Counted from the first letter of the stretch, positions 43,519 to 55,237 are shown. The stretch is 64,000 bases of DNA from Tolypocladium sp. Sup5 PDA-1 (GCA_000750105.3 JPHH03000040.1:1-64000); one strand, 5' to 3'. A program made the numbers and translations. Notes: generated from the letters alone by a model not told the origin.

Positions 43519-45344
43519 ATGGCTGCCGTGCAGGAGCTCGCTGAGCGAGTCAAGGGCGACGACAAGCGCTACATCGACGCCGACACCGGCGCCGACGACC
43601 ACACCGCGGACGGCTCCGAGGCCAAGCCCTACAAGTCGCTGGCCTTTGCCTACATCCAGAGCGTCAACCACCCCACGACGCAATACCTCGCGCGCGCCTC
43701 CGTCACGGGCGCGATTGGCCCCGACGAGGACCCCTCGGCGCGGTTGGCCTGGAAGGAGCCCGCGAAGAGCGCAGTGAAAAAGGCCCAGGGTGCGCTCGAC
43801 GCCCACAAGAAGAAACTGGCCAAGCAGCAGCAGGTCCAGGCCGCCGAGGACGCCAGAAAACAGCAGCGTCTCGATAACCTGGAGTCGGCCAAAAGAATTG
43901 TCCTCAAGGAGGACGAGTCCCTGCCCAAGGCGGTCAAGATCAACATCGGCAACAAGGACATCGAGCTGGGCGACGGCGCTGACAAGAAGGGAAGCAGAGT
44001 CAAGATCTCGGGCCGCATCCACAGACTCAGAGCTCAGAAGCAGGCGACCTTTATCACCCTGATCGACGGCCGTGGCCACCTGCAGTGCGTGCTGCAGGCG
44101 GGTGACCTGACCAAGACCTACGATGCCCTGACCTTTGCGCAGGGCACGTCCCTGACGCTCTACGGCGAGATGCGCAAGGTGCCCGAGGGCCAGCAGGCCC
44201 CCGACAACCGCGAGCTTCACGTCGACTACTACCAACTTATTGGCTCCTCTCCCGGCGACGAGGAGGCCATCACCAACAAGGTGTCCTCGGCGCAGAACCA
44301 GTGGGACCAGCAGATGCTGGACAACCGACACCTAGTCCTGAGAGGAGACCACGCCGCCGCCCTGATGAAGCTGCGTGCCTACGTCGAGTGGGCGTTTGTC
44401 AAGGCCTACCACGAGATGAAGTTCGTCAAGGTCTCGCCCCCGGCCCTGGTGCAGACGCAGGTCGAGGGTGGCGCCACGCTCTTCAAAGTGCCATACTACG
44501 ACGAGCAGGCGTTCCTCACTCAGTCCTCGCAGCTGTACCTGGAAACGGTCATCCCCAGCCTGGGCAACGTCTACTGCATCGAGAAGTCGTTCCGTGCCGA
44601 GAAGAGTCTGACCCGACGCCACTTGTCCGAGTATACCCACGTCGAGGCCGAGCTCGACTTTATCGACTTCGACGAGCTCTTGGAGCATCTAGAGGAGATC
44701 ATCTGCCGCGTCATTGACACGGTTCTCAACGACGCCGAAATGGCGGCGTTCCTCAAGGAGCTCAACCCCAGCTTCAGCCGGCCGTCGCGCCCCTTCATGC
44801 GCATGAAGTACGCCGATGCCATCGAGTGGCTCAACAAGCAGGACCCGCCCATCCCCAACGAAGAAGGCAACCCTCACGTCTTTGGCGACGACATTGCCGA
44901 GGCCGCCGAGCGCAGGATGACGGATGCCATCAACTGCCCCATTTTCCTGACGCATTTCCCCGTCGAGATCAAGGCCTTTTACATGAAGAAGGACCCCAAC
45001 GACCTCAGGGTCACGGAGAGTGTCGACTGCTTGATGCCCGGCGTCGGCGAGATTGTCGGTGGCTCGATGAGAATGGAGGGCCTCGATGAGCTGCTGGCGG
45101 CGTACGACAAGCAGGGAATCCCGGCCAAGGACTACTACTGGTACACGGACCAGCGAAAGTGCGTATTGACTATCCGTGTGCAACTCATGTTCGAACAAGA
45201 GCTAACGGCGGTAACAGGTATGGCACCTCGCCGCACGGCGGATACGGCCTGGGCCTGGAGCGTTTCCTGGCGTGGATGGCCAACCAGCACACCGTGCGGA
45301 CGACGTGCTTGTATCCCCGTTTCATGGGCCGCTGCAAGCCTTAG
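43519..45344 (+). CDS. Asparaginyl-tRNA synthetase, cytosolic
   Basis: Two exons, 43519-45158 and 45218-45344, give 588 residues. The start is MAAVQELAERVKGDDKRYID in an ACC ATG G context. A fungal-type N-terminal extension with a Lys/Gln/Ala-rich helix (about 85-130) is followed by the anticodon-binding OB fold (about 165-265, VKISGRIHRLRAQKQATFIT). The class II core has motif 2 (FRAEKSLTRRHLSEYTHVEA) and motif 3 (GYGLGLERFLAWM), the latter supplied by exon 2. It charges tRNA-Asn in the cytosol. No mitochondrial leader is evident. C-terminus GRCKP. Confidence 0.95.
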
Positions 45345-47799
45345 ACGACCACAACGTTGTGGTGGCAGGCGGGTATCTAGCGAGGAGGATGGGATGGGAG
45401 CTGTGGGAGAATGTTGCTCCGAGTCGGAACCCGATGGTGGGACAATTCAGCTGCATTGTCAGATAGAGGAGTTTAGAGATTCGGAAATTCGGAATCGACG
45501 CTGTCTCGGCCTCCTCAATGCTTACTCGTAAGTGGCGAGAGCGTTTCAGGGTTCATACGCATGACCTGAGGCGCACGGCTTGCGGAGTTGTTGTCGGGTT
45601 ATGCCGACGAGGAGTCGAGCTCTGTTGAGGGAGAAGCAATGCGGGTGTTTCACGAAACATTGAGCTCTCCATAAATCGGCAATGGAGCTTCTTCCCGCAC
45701 GGGGTAGCCGTCCCTCCATTTCCATCGTAGCACGAGCTCGGGCGGGGACCAGGCGCTATGGTTATGGCGCACTGGTTTTACTGGTACTTGCTTCAGGAAC
45801 CTAGAGAAGGACGGCATAATATATAGCGAGACGCATCAACACCCTTCGTGCTCTTCCTTGACGAGTATCAAGAGTGAGTTTACTAGGTTGACGGCTACGG
45901 GGCCAAAAGTGCATTGGCGCCGGGCGGCTATGTAAGGTACGAGGCGAAGGGGGGTGTGTGACAATCCTTTTTGGGCAAAGGTCCAGCCTGGGCGAGGAGA
46001 AGCGTCCATGATCTGCGGCGCTATTTCGCTGGAAAATGGGCTCTTTGTTGGCGGAATACGGGGTGGAGAAAAGTCGAATTTCATGTTGTATGTATGCTCG
46101 TTTCGATGGTCTCGTGAGCTGGTGAGGCAGGGCCAGAATGATGCCCGTTCATCCTCGTAGTCGTAAACCTCCTACCCGGAATAGATTTTGTGACGATGGA
46201 GGTGTGATTTCCCTCACATGCGACGATAGATGCCGAAAAGAGAAAGACAAGCTGTGAGGTGCGTCTGTATGCGAGCGTTTCATGGCGCGGGCTGGGGCGA
46301 ACAAGGGCCGGCCAAAGATGTGCCGGCCCCCCGTGACAACGGCATCACAAGGACAGATTTCGGGGGAGTTGCGGTGGTTGTACGGACTAATAGCACGGAG
46401 TACCCCGTATTAGACCGTAATGTGCGAGGTGGCAGTAGTAATACTCGAGCACATATCACCGTGATACTGCTGCTTGCGGTATCGAATCACGGCGACGGGT
46501 CGGAAGATTACCCTCGACGGTGGCGTCCGGTCGAGATCTCCTTTTTTCTGGGCCGGACGTGGTCCAAGTCCCCAGACCATTGGCCGTCACCGCGATGCCC
46601 GTCTCTCCTGTCCACGAGTTATTGGGTGACAAGTGACGAGCAATCATCGAGGGTAATCAATCTGCACGGTAGTCCGTAGAGCTGGACCGATGAAGGATTG
46701 CTTGCTTGGCAACTACCTAGGTTGCTGACAAGGCTGACGATGTACTCCGTACAGCGCCGTAGCTGCAGGGTGACATGATATCTAATAGCCACAGCCGCTG
46801 ATGAGATGGATGGACGGCTGGATGGCTGGTGGACGGTCTCGGCGCGGGCTGGGTCTCACGGGCTGGTCTGGGCTAACGCCTGTCAATGCTGCATGTCTCT
46901 CCTCGCGTGCAGGCGTCGACGAATCTCCTGGCTGCTGGTCTCATCCTCCATGCACGCGACACGGGGGGACGGGGCCAGGGAACGGGAGTTCCGCCGAGGA
47001 CTACGAAGCACTAAAGGGCCATGCGAGTCGTGGGCGGGCGGGCGAGCATCGCAATCAATTTCGTGGCATTGGCATTGGCATTGGCCCGTTTGCAGCCAGC
47101 ATGGGTGGAATTTAGCCGTGAATTAAAGTCGCTCTGGCGTGGCGTGTCGTTCGTCTCCGCGTTTGAATCTCGTGGCGCCTGGAGCTGCCCACCGTGCATG
47201 GCTGGCAACGTGCCCGGCTGGCAACGTGCCCGAGGAAGAAGAGAGTTTGTGGAAAGTGACGCATGGAAGTGTGCCAGAAAAGCACCTCACACCCGTCGGG
47301 TCTCGCCGGAACCTTCCGTGAAGCCTGTTGGCGGTGATGGCAGCAAGCCATGATGGACCGACATCCATCCTCAACAAGCCCTGCGCGTCACTCGCTTGCT
47401 GTCGACCGAAGCGGGTCGTGGGCTGCTTCTTCATGTCGTCGTGATGGGACCGTAACCACGCGCCGCATGTACCCCTCCAGGCGTTTCACCACGCACAAGG
47501 TACAACGCCGCCCTGGTCGCCCGCATCCCCGGCAGGGCCACCATCCCTGCCAGGGGTTCATTAAACTACCTAATACCAGCGCAGGCCAATTCCATCGCCC
47601 GACCCGTTTGGGCAGCACGCACACCCCCTTTCAGGGCAGCTCCCCAACTCCAGCGTCGCACGCCCAATGGCAGATGCCGCTGGCCACCGCCGCACAGCGC
47701 TGTGCGAGGCTAATTTGGCCCTGTAATTGTGGTCCTGGCCAGTGAAGGCTGAGGCTCCAGGCCGCCAGGCTGCCAGCCAACCAGCGGCCCTCCCAATGA
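45345..47799. other. Intergenic region, no supported gene
   Basis: Follows the AsnRS gene. It contains dispersed-motif copies (ACGGAGTAC about 46396-46405; TACTCCGTA 46743-46751) and a GGCATT hexanucleotide repeat (47065-47082). The open frames are short and show no family likeness. Confidence 0.45.
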
Positions 47800-49091
47800 C
47801 CGCCCCCAAATGCCACGCCCCTGGCCTGGCCGCTGCTCATCTGGGCTTTTCTGCCTCTCCTCACCTCTCCAGTCGTTCATTCTCGTCTCCCCCGAATCTC
47901 CAAGAACAAACGACTCCTGGCTGCCAGGTCCGATTCTCTCGAGTCTCTGGTTCTTGGTATCCTATTGTCGATTCCTTTTTTTTTTTTTGGCATTGGCCGT
48001 TGCGTTGCGCCTACCCTTGGCTCGCTCTCCTGGCCACCTGCTGCCGCCAGCCACTACGGGGTCAAGCTTGATCCGTCCTGGTTGCATTGTCCCTTATTTT
48101 CTACGAGTACGGACTGCCCCCCGTTCAGCTCCACACCCCCATCTCGACTCTACAATACCTCGTCGCTCTCGTCTCCTCGCTCCCTCTCTCACTTCCTCAC
48201 TCCCTACCTCTACACCTCCCAGGTGAGCCTCAGGCCGACCAATCCCCTACCGTCGACCTCTCTCCGTCCGCCGCCGTCTCGTCCTGTCTTTGTGCTCCGT
48301 ACGCGCTCATCTCGCCCGTCGGTCCCTATTCTCTTCTCGGAGGCACCCTCTTCAAAGTTGGTCTCTGTGAGCTTGTCCCTGCTCCAGATGCAGCTCCTCC
48401 TCGACGCCTGCTTTTGAGAACGCATCATCTTCTTCGACATTATCGACGCTCGTTCCGCCTCTTATTAATTGCTTCTTTTTGGCTCGCCGCCTGCCCACCG
48501 GTTACTCCACCGTTTCGAGAACCTCGCCCGCCGCCTTTGCCTGCTCGCGTTCCCTCTCGACTCGGTTTACTTTAGCCTTCGACACTCTCGCTAAACAAAG
48601 CCTGTTCGACCGTGCCTTGTATCCTTCATCATATCTCTACCGCGTCGCTACTTCGGACGACTGTCGGCTCGACACGACCGGCTGCCTGCCTGCTCATTGC
48701 AACAGACAACCGCTCGTTAACCTTCTCTGGATACCATTCACGGTTCATACGACCTCTATATTCAACAGAATTACCTTGCATACATACATCTTTTCTTTAT
48801 ACCTGAGCTCTCCGCGGTATCGTCGCCTTCTACGAATCCGATTGATATTCGTCTCGACTGCTCCGACGGCATTCCTTCTCAATTTCTTTGCAGGCTCATC
48901 TAGCAGCCTGTTTTCGACCTTTGCGAGCCGTTCCACCCGACGACTCGAGCGCTCCAGCTGTCCTAGCCGGAGCAAAAGCCCCCTTCTCACTTCGCCCCTT
49001 TCGTGCCTTTTGCGGGCACGTCCAATCCTTCAAAACGGCGGTTCTATCGCACGCCGGGCGGGACTCGCTTGTCCCCCCTCACCTGCTAGGT
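47800..49091 (+). promoter_or_regulatory. Pyrimidine-rich long leader/promoter of the four-RRM gene
   Basis: About 1.2 kb strongly rich in C and T on the plus strand, with a T run at about 47977-47987. Such sequence has few stop codons in some frames, which explains the apparent open frames here. TTTGCAG at 48887-48893 and TGCTAG at 49085-49090 could be leader-intron acceptors. The frame of the protein is open upstream of 49092 but has no ATG. Confidence 0.45.
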
Positions 49092-51482
49092 ATGCAGGAC
49101 CTCAACGGGTCTGTTGGCCAGGGCGGTCACGGTGCAAACCCCACGAACCGCTTCCAGGGCCATGCCTCGAAGCCGTCCAACAGCGACACTGGCTTCTCTC
49201 ACGGTGCCTTCACTTCCAACATCTCCGGATTTGCCGACCGACACCCCCGTCGAGGCAACATCCCGTCTCTCAACACCCAGAACATGAGCCAGAACCAGCC
49301 GGCGTCGCCGCCCAATGGCAACGACATGACGAGCCCGGGGACAGCTTTTGACATGCAGTTCACCCCTCTTCTCCCCTCCCAGCTGCTCCTTGGAAGCCCC
49401 TTCCAGCCTGGTAGCCCTGCTGCCTTTGGAAGCCCGCAGTTCCAGAACTTGACTGGCTTCCAGCAGGCCCAGCAGCAGCATGGAAACAACCAACAGCACA
49501 ACGGGGGCCTCTCGAGCCCTGTTCAGCAGACCATCTCACCTCAGTCGTACCAGACAATGGTCTCTCCATCCACCTATGGCGCGCCTCAGTTCTATCCTCC
49601 CCAGTCCCCCACTGGAGGCTTCAGCATGCAGACCCCCATGCAGCCTGCTTCTCCCGTCTCCATGGGCTCTGGTGTCGTGACCGGCACCAGCCGAACGGTC
49701 TACCTCGGCAACATCCCGCCTGATACCTCCGCCGAGGAGATCCTGGGTCATGTCAGGAGTGGTCAGATCGAGTCTGTCCGTCTCCTGCCCGACAAGAACT
49801 GTGCTTTCATCTCCTTCCTCGACGCCAGCTCCGCCACCCACTTCCACTCCGACGCAATCTTGAAAAAGCTCTGCATCAAGGGCCAGGATATCAAGGTTGG
49901 CTGGGGCAAGCCCTCGCAGGTCCCCACGTCCGTCGCATTGGCTGTCCAGCAGTCTGGCGCCTCTCGCAACGTGTACCTGGGAAATCTCCCCGAGGAAATC
50001 TCCGACGCTGAGCTGCGTGAGGATCTGGGCAAGTTTGGTGCCATTGATACCATCAAGATTGTGCGAGAGAAGAGCATTGCCTTCGTTCACTATCTCTCCA
50101 TCGCCAACGCCATCAAGGCCGTTTCCCAGCTTCCGCAGGAGCCCAAGTGGCAGGCGCCCCGCCGTGTGTACTATGGCAAGGACAGATGTGCCTATGTTTC
50201 CAAGACTCAGCAGCAGAATGCGGCTCAGTATCTTGGAATTGCTCCCGGCTACGCACACATGCTGACCGGCGCCGACCGTGATCTCATATCTAATGCTCTT
50301 GCTCAGCAGTCCGTCGCAGCCGCCGCCGTCGCCACGACCGCTGGTGGCATCAATAACCTTGGCAACCGCACCATCTACCTGGGTAATATTCATCCCGAGA
50401 CTACCATCGAGGAGATTTGCAACGTTGTCAGGGGCGGCCTACTGCACCACATCCGTTACATCCCGGACAAGCACATTTGCTTCGTCACCTTCATTGACCC
50501 TACGGCAGCTGCCTCCTTCTACGCCCTCAGCAACCTCCAGGGCCTCATGATCCACAACCGAAGGCTCAAGATTGGGTGGGGCAAGCACTCCGGGGCCTTG
50601 CCTCCAGCCATTGCCTTGGCTGTCAGTGGCGGAGCTTCGCGCAATGTCTATGTTGGCAACCTGGACGAGACATGGACCGAGGACCGCCTCCGCCAGGACT
50701 TTTCCGAGTTCGGCGAGATTGAGCTGGTCAACACTCTTCGCGAGAAGAGTTGCGCCTTTGTCAACTTCACCAACATTGCCAACGCCATCAAGGCCATCGA
50801 GGCCATCCGCGGCAAGGAGGAGTACAGGAAGTTCAAGGTCAACTTCGGCAAGGACCGCTGCGGAAACCCTCCCCGGCAGATGCAGCAGAACCAGTCGCCC
50901 CGAGGTGATGGAGTGTCGTCTCCCCCGCCAAATGGCTCTCAGAACAGCGGCTCGCCCCAGAACGGCACCACTCCCCAGCAATCGGCCGCCCTCTTCAACG
51001 CCAACACCAACCCGCTCACCATGTACCTGAACCAGTTGTCGCAGCAGGTGCAGCCCCAGCATCAGCAACAGGGCCAGCACCAGCACCCGTGGGCCATGCA
51101 GCAGAATATCCTCTTCAGCACGGCCCAGTCGTCCCCCAACGACTTGTCGCTCGAGGTCCCTCAGCAAGTCCAGATGGGCGGTCACGGGCAGTCTGCTAGC
51201 ATTTCGAACGGCTACGCCGCTAACCCGGCCACTTCTGGTGCGACTACCATCGGCGGACTGCTTGCGCCTGGGCCCCGTGGCCAGCACAGCCGAGCCGTCA
51301 GCCTGCCCGTCCTGGCTCCTGGCTTCGAGAACGGCGGAACCAGCCCCGGCAGCAACGGCAGCGATGGCGAGCGACGCGGTCACCAGTACCAGTCCAGCTT
51401 TGGTGGAATGGGCGCCGCTGGCTTCGGCCTGGCTATTCAGGGTGGATTGAACGGATGGATCGAGGAAGAAGTGGCCAACTAA
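49092..51482 (+). CDS. Four-RRM RNA-binding protein, Mrn1-like
   Basis: Single exon of 796 residues from the ATG at 49092 (MQDLNGSVGQGG). About 200 N-terminal residues are low-complexity, rich in Gln, Pro, Ser, Asn and Gly. Four RRMs begin at about residues 202 (RTVYLGNIPP), 292 (RNVYLGNLPEE), 426 (RTIYLGNIHPE) and 517 (RNVYVGNLDE), arranged as two pairs, each second member followed by a basic GKDRC segment. The C-terminal ~200 residues are again disordered with Gln/His runs. The double-pair layout matches yeast Mrn1 and fission-yeast Cip1/Cip2-type proteins, which bind mRNAs for cell-wall and stress functions and enter granules. The absence of introns in a 2.4-kb coding region is unusual in this window. 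Confidence 0.88.
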   Translation: MQDLNGSVGQGGHGANPTNRFQGHASKPSNSDTGFSHGAFTSNISGFADRHPRRGNIPSLNTQNMSQNQPASPPNGNDMTSPGTAFDMQFTPLLPSQLLLGSPFQPGSPAAFGSPQFQNLTGFQQAQQQHGNNQQHNGGLSSPVQQTISPQSYQTMVSPSTYGAPQFYPPQSPTGGFSMQTPMQPASPVSMGSGVVTGTSRTVYLGNIPPDTSAEEILGHVRSGQIESVRLLPDKNCAFISFLDASSATHFHSDAILKKLCIKGQDIKVGWGKPSQVPTSVALAVQQSGASRNVYLGNLPEEISDAELREDLGKFGAIDTIKIVREKSIAFVHYLSIANAIKAVSQLPQEPKWQAPRRVYYGKDRCAYVSKTQQQNAAQYLGIAPGYAHMLTGADRDLISNALAQQSVAAAAVATTAGGINNLGNRTIYLGNIHPETTIEEICNVVRGGLLHHIRYIPDKHICFVTFIDPTAAASFYALSNLQGLMIHNRRLKIGWGKHSGALPPAIALAVSGGASRNVYVGNLDETWTEDRLRQDFSEFGEIELVNTLREKSCAFVNFTNIANAIKAIEAIRGKEEYRKFKVNFGKDRCGNPPRQMQQNQSPRGDGVSSPPPNGSQNSGSPQNGTTPQQSAALFNANTNPLTMYLNQLSQQVQPQHQQQGQHQHPWAMQQNILFSTAQSSPNDLSLEVPQQVQMGGHGQSASISNGYAANPATSGATTIGGLLAPGPRGQHSRAVSLPVLAPGFENGGTSPGSNGSDGERRGHQYQSSFGGMGAAGFGLAIQGGLNGWIEEEVAN

Positions 51483-52255
51483 TATCGACTCCTACGATGC
51501 ATAATCTGCCGCTCTCCTTGTGAGAACGGTGATGGGAACTTCCTACTTGTTGTAATTGCTTTGGGGTCGTCTGTCTTTTGCTTATCCAGTCGGTTCCTTT
51601 CTACACACCTTATTCATTTATTTTCTTTTTCCTCCTCATATTTTGGTAATTATCCTCTTTCAGTGTATGATGTTGAGCTTTTTTAACCTTCCCGGGACTT
51701 GGTTGTCTCTGGGAACACGAGAGGATGAAGAGCGAGGGAGGATCACAATCTGCACCGCCCAGGGCAAATTTGGGTTGCAAGAGATGGGCATGAGGGAAAG
51801 AAGGACTGGGAGGTGGAATACATCTACGGACATTAGGACAGTGTTGGAGCACCATCTGCATCGCTGCGTGAGGGTGGTGGGGGCTCGAGGCGAGATCGGG
51901 CAACGTGTAGTAGTAGTAGCAGCAACAGCAAATGCAGGAGCGTCTTTGGTTAACTTCGAGGTTCTCTTATGCAATGTATACTGTAGGCAGGGCTTGTCCA
52001 ACGTAACAGTCTTTGCTTTCCAAGTTATCTAGAAGTGTGTCTACGTGATGACTCCTGGAGGAGATTCAATCTTCCGAGTACCTGCCTATGTAAGCCCTCC
52101 ATACAACTAATCGATGCCAAATGCCCGCCCGTAGGTATATGCATAGCCAAGAGAAATGTCGAGTCTGTCATCCAACGCCACAAAACTACGTTCAGTGCAG
52201 TTGTCTGACGAAACTATTGCAAGCAATGTACCTTTAAACATGTAATCCAGCAGTA
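51483..52255. other. Convergent 3' region
   Basis: 773 bp between the stop codons of the RRM gene and the histidine phosphatase gene. T-rich sequence at 51590-51670 is probably the 3' UTR of the RRM mRNA. No gene. Confidence 0.5.
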
Positions 52256-53845
52256 TCAGTACCCGGCGGGCTCGGGCTTCGCGGGAAAGGCCGGCGCCTT
52301 GACGTTAGCGCGGCACTGTTGCTTCCAGTCGCGGGGTGTAAACTTGTCTACGATGGCTTTGAACGCCTCCTGTACCATTTCGTCAGTGAGAAAGTCCTCA
52401 GTGATAAGGGCTGGGGGACGTACCAGGGTGCAAAAGGATTCGTCGCCGTCGAGGTGCTTCCCTGGGGCTTTGCAGCCAGGGACTGTGATGGGCTGGTCGT
52501 TGTAGCGGACGCGAACGTAGTACCCCTGGAGGCGCTGCTTCTCCGAGTCGGTCAGTTCGGCGGTGGGTTTGCGGCCGATGCCCGCGGGAGGGACGCCGAC
52601 GCGCGAGCCGCCGAGGAAGGCTGGCCACCAGGACGTCGTGCGGGGAGCAGCGGCAGGAGAGGACGCCGGCTTATCGGCGTGGGAGAAGAGCTCGACAGCG
52701 ACGTGGCTGGTAAAGGGCGGCCAGTCGTCCTTCCCAAAGGCGCCTAAGCTGGCGACGATGGCGGCGAGGGTGGTATCGTGGCAGCCGCTGAGGCCGAAGC
52801 GGACGGGCGTGCCGCCGGCGCCGGACTTTTGCATGACCTCGTACTCGCCATCGGCGGTGCTCTGCTCGGCACTGCCAGCCATGCGAGAGACAACGTCACC
52901 GAGCAGGGCACCAATACCGAGCGTACGGTACTCCTGACTGTCCTTGTAGCCCTCGAACCACTCCTCAACGGCAATCTTCTCCAGGACCTTCTTGACCCTG
53001 GGGTCGTAGAACTCGCTGGGCAGCTTCGTCTGCGGCCCGTGGGCGCTTGTCGCATTGACCGTGTCCAGGATACCGCTGAGGCGCGGGCGGGAGTCGACGG
53101 CGACCTTGGGGCTGTCGTCGGGCATCCACTTGCCCAGCTTCTTGGTCAGGAAGGCCATGTCGTCGGAGTCGTTCCACCGGTCGGCAGCGCGCTGAGCAAA
53201 GGCGCGGGCAAGGGAGGCGAAGCGGCGGCAGTTTACATCGTTCGGGAAGAGCGTCTCGTCGGCGGGCGAGCGGGAGAGGATCGTGGGGGGAGGGAAGTCG
53301 GGCGCGCGGGTGTGCGCTGGGTATAGGCCATGGAGGGTCTGCTGCATGGACTCGAGGGCGCGAGGGACGGGCGTGGCGCGCAGGTACATGAAGTCAGTGT
53401 CCTTGACGCCGGCGGGGAGGAAGCCGAGCTGGTCGACGTAGAGCCTCCGCAATCGCTGCCCAAGCTGAAGTGTCGTCTCGCGCCCGCGATCCGTCAGCAT
53501 GCCCGCCTCGCAGATGTCGTCCAGCTCCCCCCTTGGCCCCGCCGCAACCACCGACGCATCATTGGGGCCGAAAGTCTCGAGGCGGCGCTTCCACTCGAGC
53601 GTGGAGAAGGATCCATCGGAGCTCCCGCTGCCGGCGCTTGGGTCGAGGACGGCTGAGCGCAGCTGGCGGACGGCGGAGCAATAGGGCCAGAAGGGCGCCA
53701 GGCCGGCGTTTGTGAAGCGGGGGTTTACGGGCGTGCGCTCGCCGTGGCGGAGGAGGATCTGGACGAGCTGGAGGCGGAGGTGCGGAGGGTAGAGCGCGGC
53801 GAGCTCGACCTCGGAGTATGGCGGCCTTGGTTGGAGGGTGGTCAT
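52256..53845 (-). CDS. Histidine acid phosphatase (histidine phosphatase clade 2)
   Basis: Two exons on the minus strand, 53845-52424 and 52369-52256, give 511 residues. The frame is also open straight through (529 residues), but the 54 nt between carry donor GTACGT, branch-like CTCACTGAC and acceptor TACAG. Removing them joins FCTL to EAFKAIVDKFTPRDW, the family C-terminus. The start is the ATG at 53845 (MTTLQPRPPYSEVELAALYP); the frame is open further up without an ATG. The catalytic RHGERTP lies at 33-39 and the second motif GCHDTTLA in the C-terminal half. No signal peptide is present, so it is an intracellular acid phosphatase, nearest in my view to the lysophosphatidic acid phosphatase/ACP6 group and not to secreted phytases. 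Confidence 0.88.
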   Translation of the reverse strand: MTTLQPRPPYSEVELAALYPPHLRLQLVQILLRHGERTPVNPRFTNAGLAPFWPYCSAVRQLRSAVLDPSAGSGSSDGSFSTLEWKRRLETFGPNDASVVAAGPRGELDDICEAGMLTDRGRETTLQLGQRLRRLYVDQLGFLPAGVKDTDFMYLRATPVPRALESMQQTLHGLYPAHTRAPDFPPPTILSRSPADETLFPNDVNCRRFASLARAFAQRAADRWNDSDDMAFLTKKLGKWMPDDSPKVAVDSRPRLSGILDTVNATSAHGPQTKLPSEFYDPRVKKVLEKIAVEEWFEGYKDSQEYRTLGIGALLGDVVSRMAGSAEQSTADGEYEVMQKSGAGGTPVRFGLSGCHDTTLAAIVASLGAFGKDDWPPFTSHVAVELFSHADKPASSPAAAPRTTSWWPAFLGGSRVGVPPAGIGRKPTAELTDSEKQRLQGYYVRVRYNDQPITVPGCKAPGKHLDGDESFCTLVRPPALITEDFLTDEMVQEAFKAIVDKFTPRDWKQQCRANVKAPAFPAKPEPAGY

Positions 53846-55222
53846 AGTTGTTGGGGTTAGTGGTGGTTGGGCGCTGCCAGCGGGAGGTGTGCGAATGAGT
53901 GAGGCTCCACGTCGGTGTCGGGAGGGCGAATCGGCCTGGCGAGAGGCGGATTGAAGCGTCGATGTCGACGAGAGAGGAGGGAAGCGACGCTTGTTGAAGT
54001 CATCGTCAGGTATTATACGCCCGCCAAGGGCGTTGGCCACTGACGTTGGCGGGGCCTGGGGCCCGAACCGCTGGAGCTAGAGCTGGGAAGAAAGCCACTA
54101 CTCGTACTGGTTCGTGCCTGCCTCTTGGCTCCAGGCTCCAGCCTGTCATTGTCAGTCAATGTCCGCCACAGCGGAGGCAGGAGCACGATGGGACGGTTTG
54201 GGAGAAGCAAACTGCGAACCAACAATGGAGCGCCTCAAACTGACCGCATTCAACATTGCTCACCCTAGCACAATTGATCCTCAGCTTGGCGCACGGACAA
54301 GACGGACTGCATGCATGATATCAACGTCCAACGGCCCAGGTCACCACAAGCATGAACACAATCTTGCATCGAGCGACTTTCACGTGCGAGACCCGCCTGC
54401 TACGGAGCTCGCCCCGCGGTCGATGCATGGTCCGCGACCGGAAGCCCGGGGCCAAATTTGCTTGACGAGATCAATTTCTGTCTCGTCCCAGGCATGTGAT
54501 CGGTGTCTGCTCGTTGATATACGCCAAGGCGCCGTCATTTGCGAGGGGAAAATGCACAATGACACGATGCAGATGCAGAGCCTCCGAAAGGCTTCACCTC
54601 GAGTTCCAGAGCCCGTGGCGGGACAAAGTTGTCGCGTTTGGCACCAGCCGTCTGACTGGATTCAGCTCGCAGCCACTAAAGTAAAAGAGTGCATTAATGG
54701 GCACCAACCGACCAACCCAACTGGCTCTCGAGCAACTTCGAGCCCGTCCGGGAGCTCCGGGTGCCACTGGAGATCCAAGCCCCTTCAGCCCTCTTTGGCT
54801 GGGGCCGTTTCTTGCTGACGGCGAGAAAGCGAAGGATACGGCCCGTTGTCGCCGATAACGACTGGGACTTCAGGTCCCAAGTCCGTCACAGGCCTCGTCC
54901 TCGGCTTGATCTCCGAGAGATCCACTGCTTCTAGAGGCCCTTGCTCAGAGCTGCTTTATTTATGCTTCGCTGCTCTTGGTTCGCCCTCTCAACCCTTCCT
55001 TCTTCCCTCCGTCTGTTCCTGGCGATCCATAACCTTCTGCGGACGAAATGAATAGCTCACGACAACTTCAGCAACAAACCAACGCTTCTCATTGGTCCGC
55101 CGGGTCTGCTTAACGTCACCGACCTCGACACACATCCAGGAGCAGTAATAGTCAGCACTGGGCCTCTCTGACCCAAAACTTCTCTCTCGTCATCCTTCGT
55201 TGTTGTTCTTCGCATTTACCAC
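53846..55222. promoter_or_regulatory. Divergent promoter region, histidine phosphatase (-) and LCAT-like (+)
   Basis: 1.4 kb between opposed starts. No gene is supported. The last ~250 bases are C/T-rich and A-rich like a leader for the plus-strand gene. Confidence 0.45.
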
Positions 55223-55237
55223 ATGTCACGGCCATGA
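55223..55237 (+). promoter_or_regulatory. Four-codon upstream ORF overlapping the LCAT-like start
   Basis: ATG TCA CGG CCA TGA (Met-Ser-Arg-Pro-stop). The stop TGA shares two bases with the main ATG at 55234 (ATGA). The context ACC AC before the uORF ATG is fair. It could reduce or couple translation of the main frame. Confidence 0.7.

Noticed and set aside
48087..49351. Open frames of 160-290 codons in the RRM gene leader
   Set aside because: They arise from C/T-rich sequence with few stop codons, have Ser/Pro/Leu/Arg-only composition, and the second overlaps the true coding frame.
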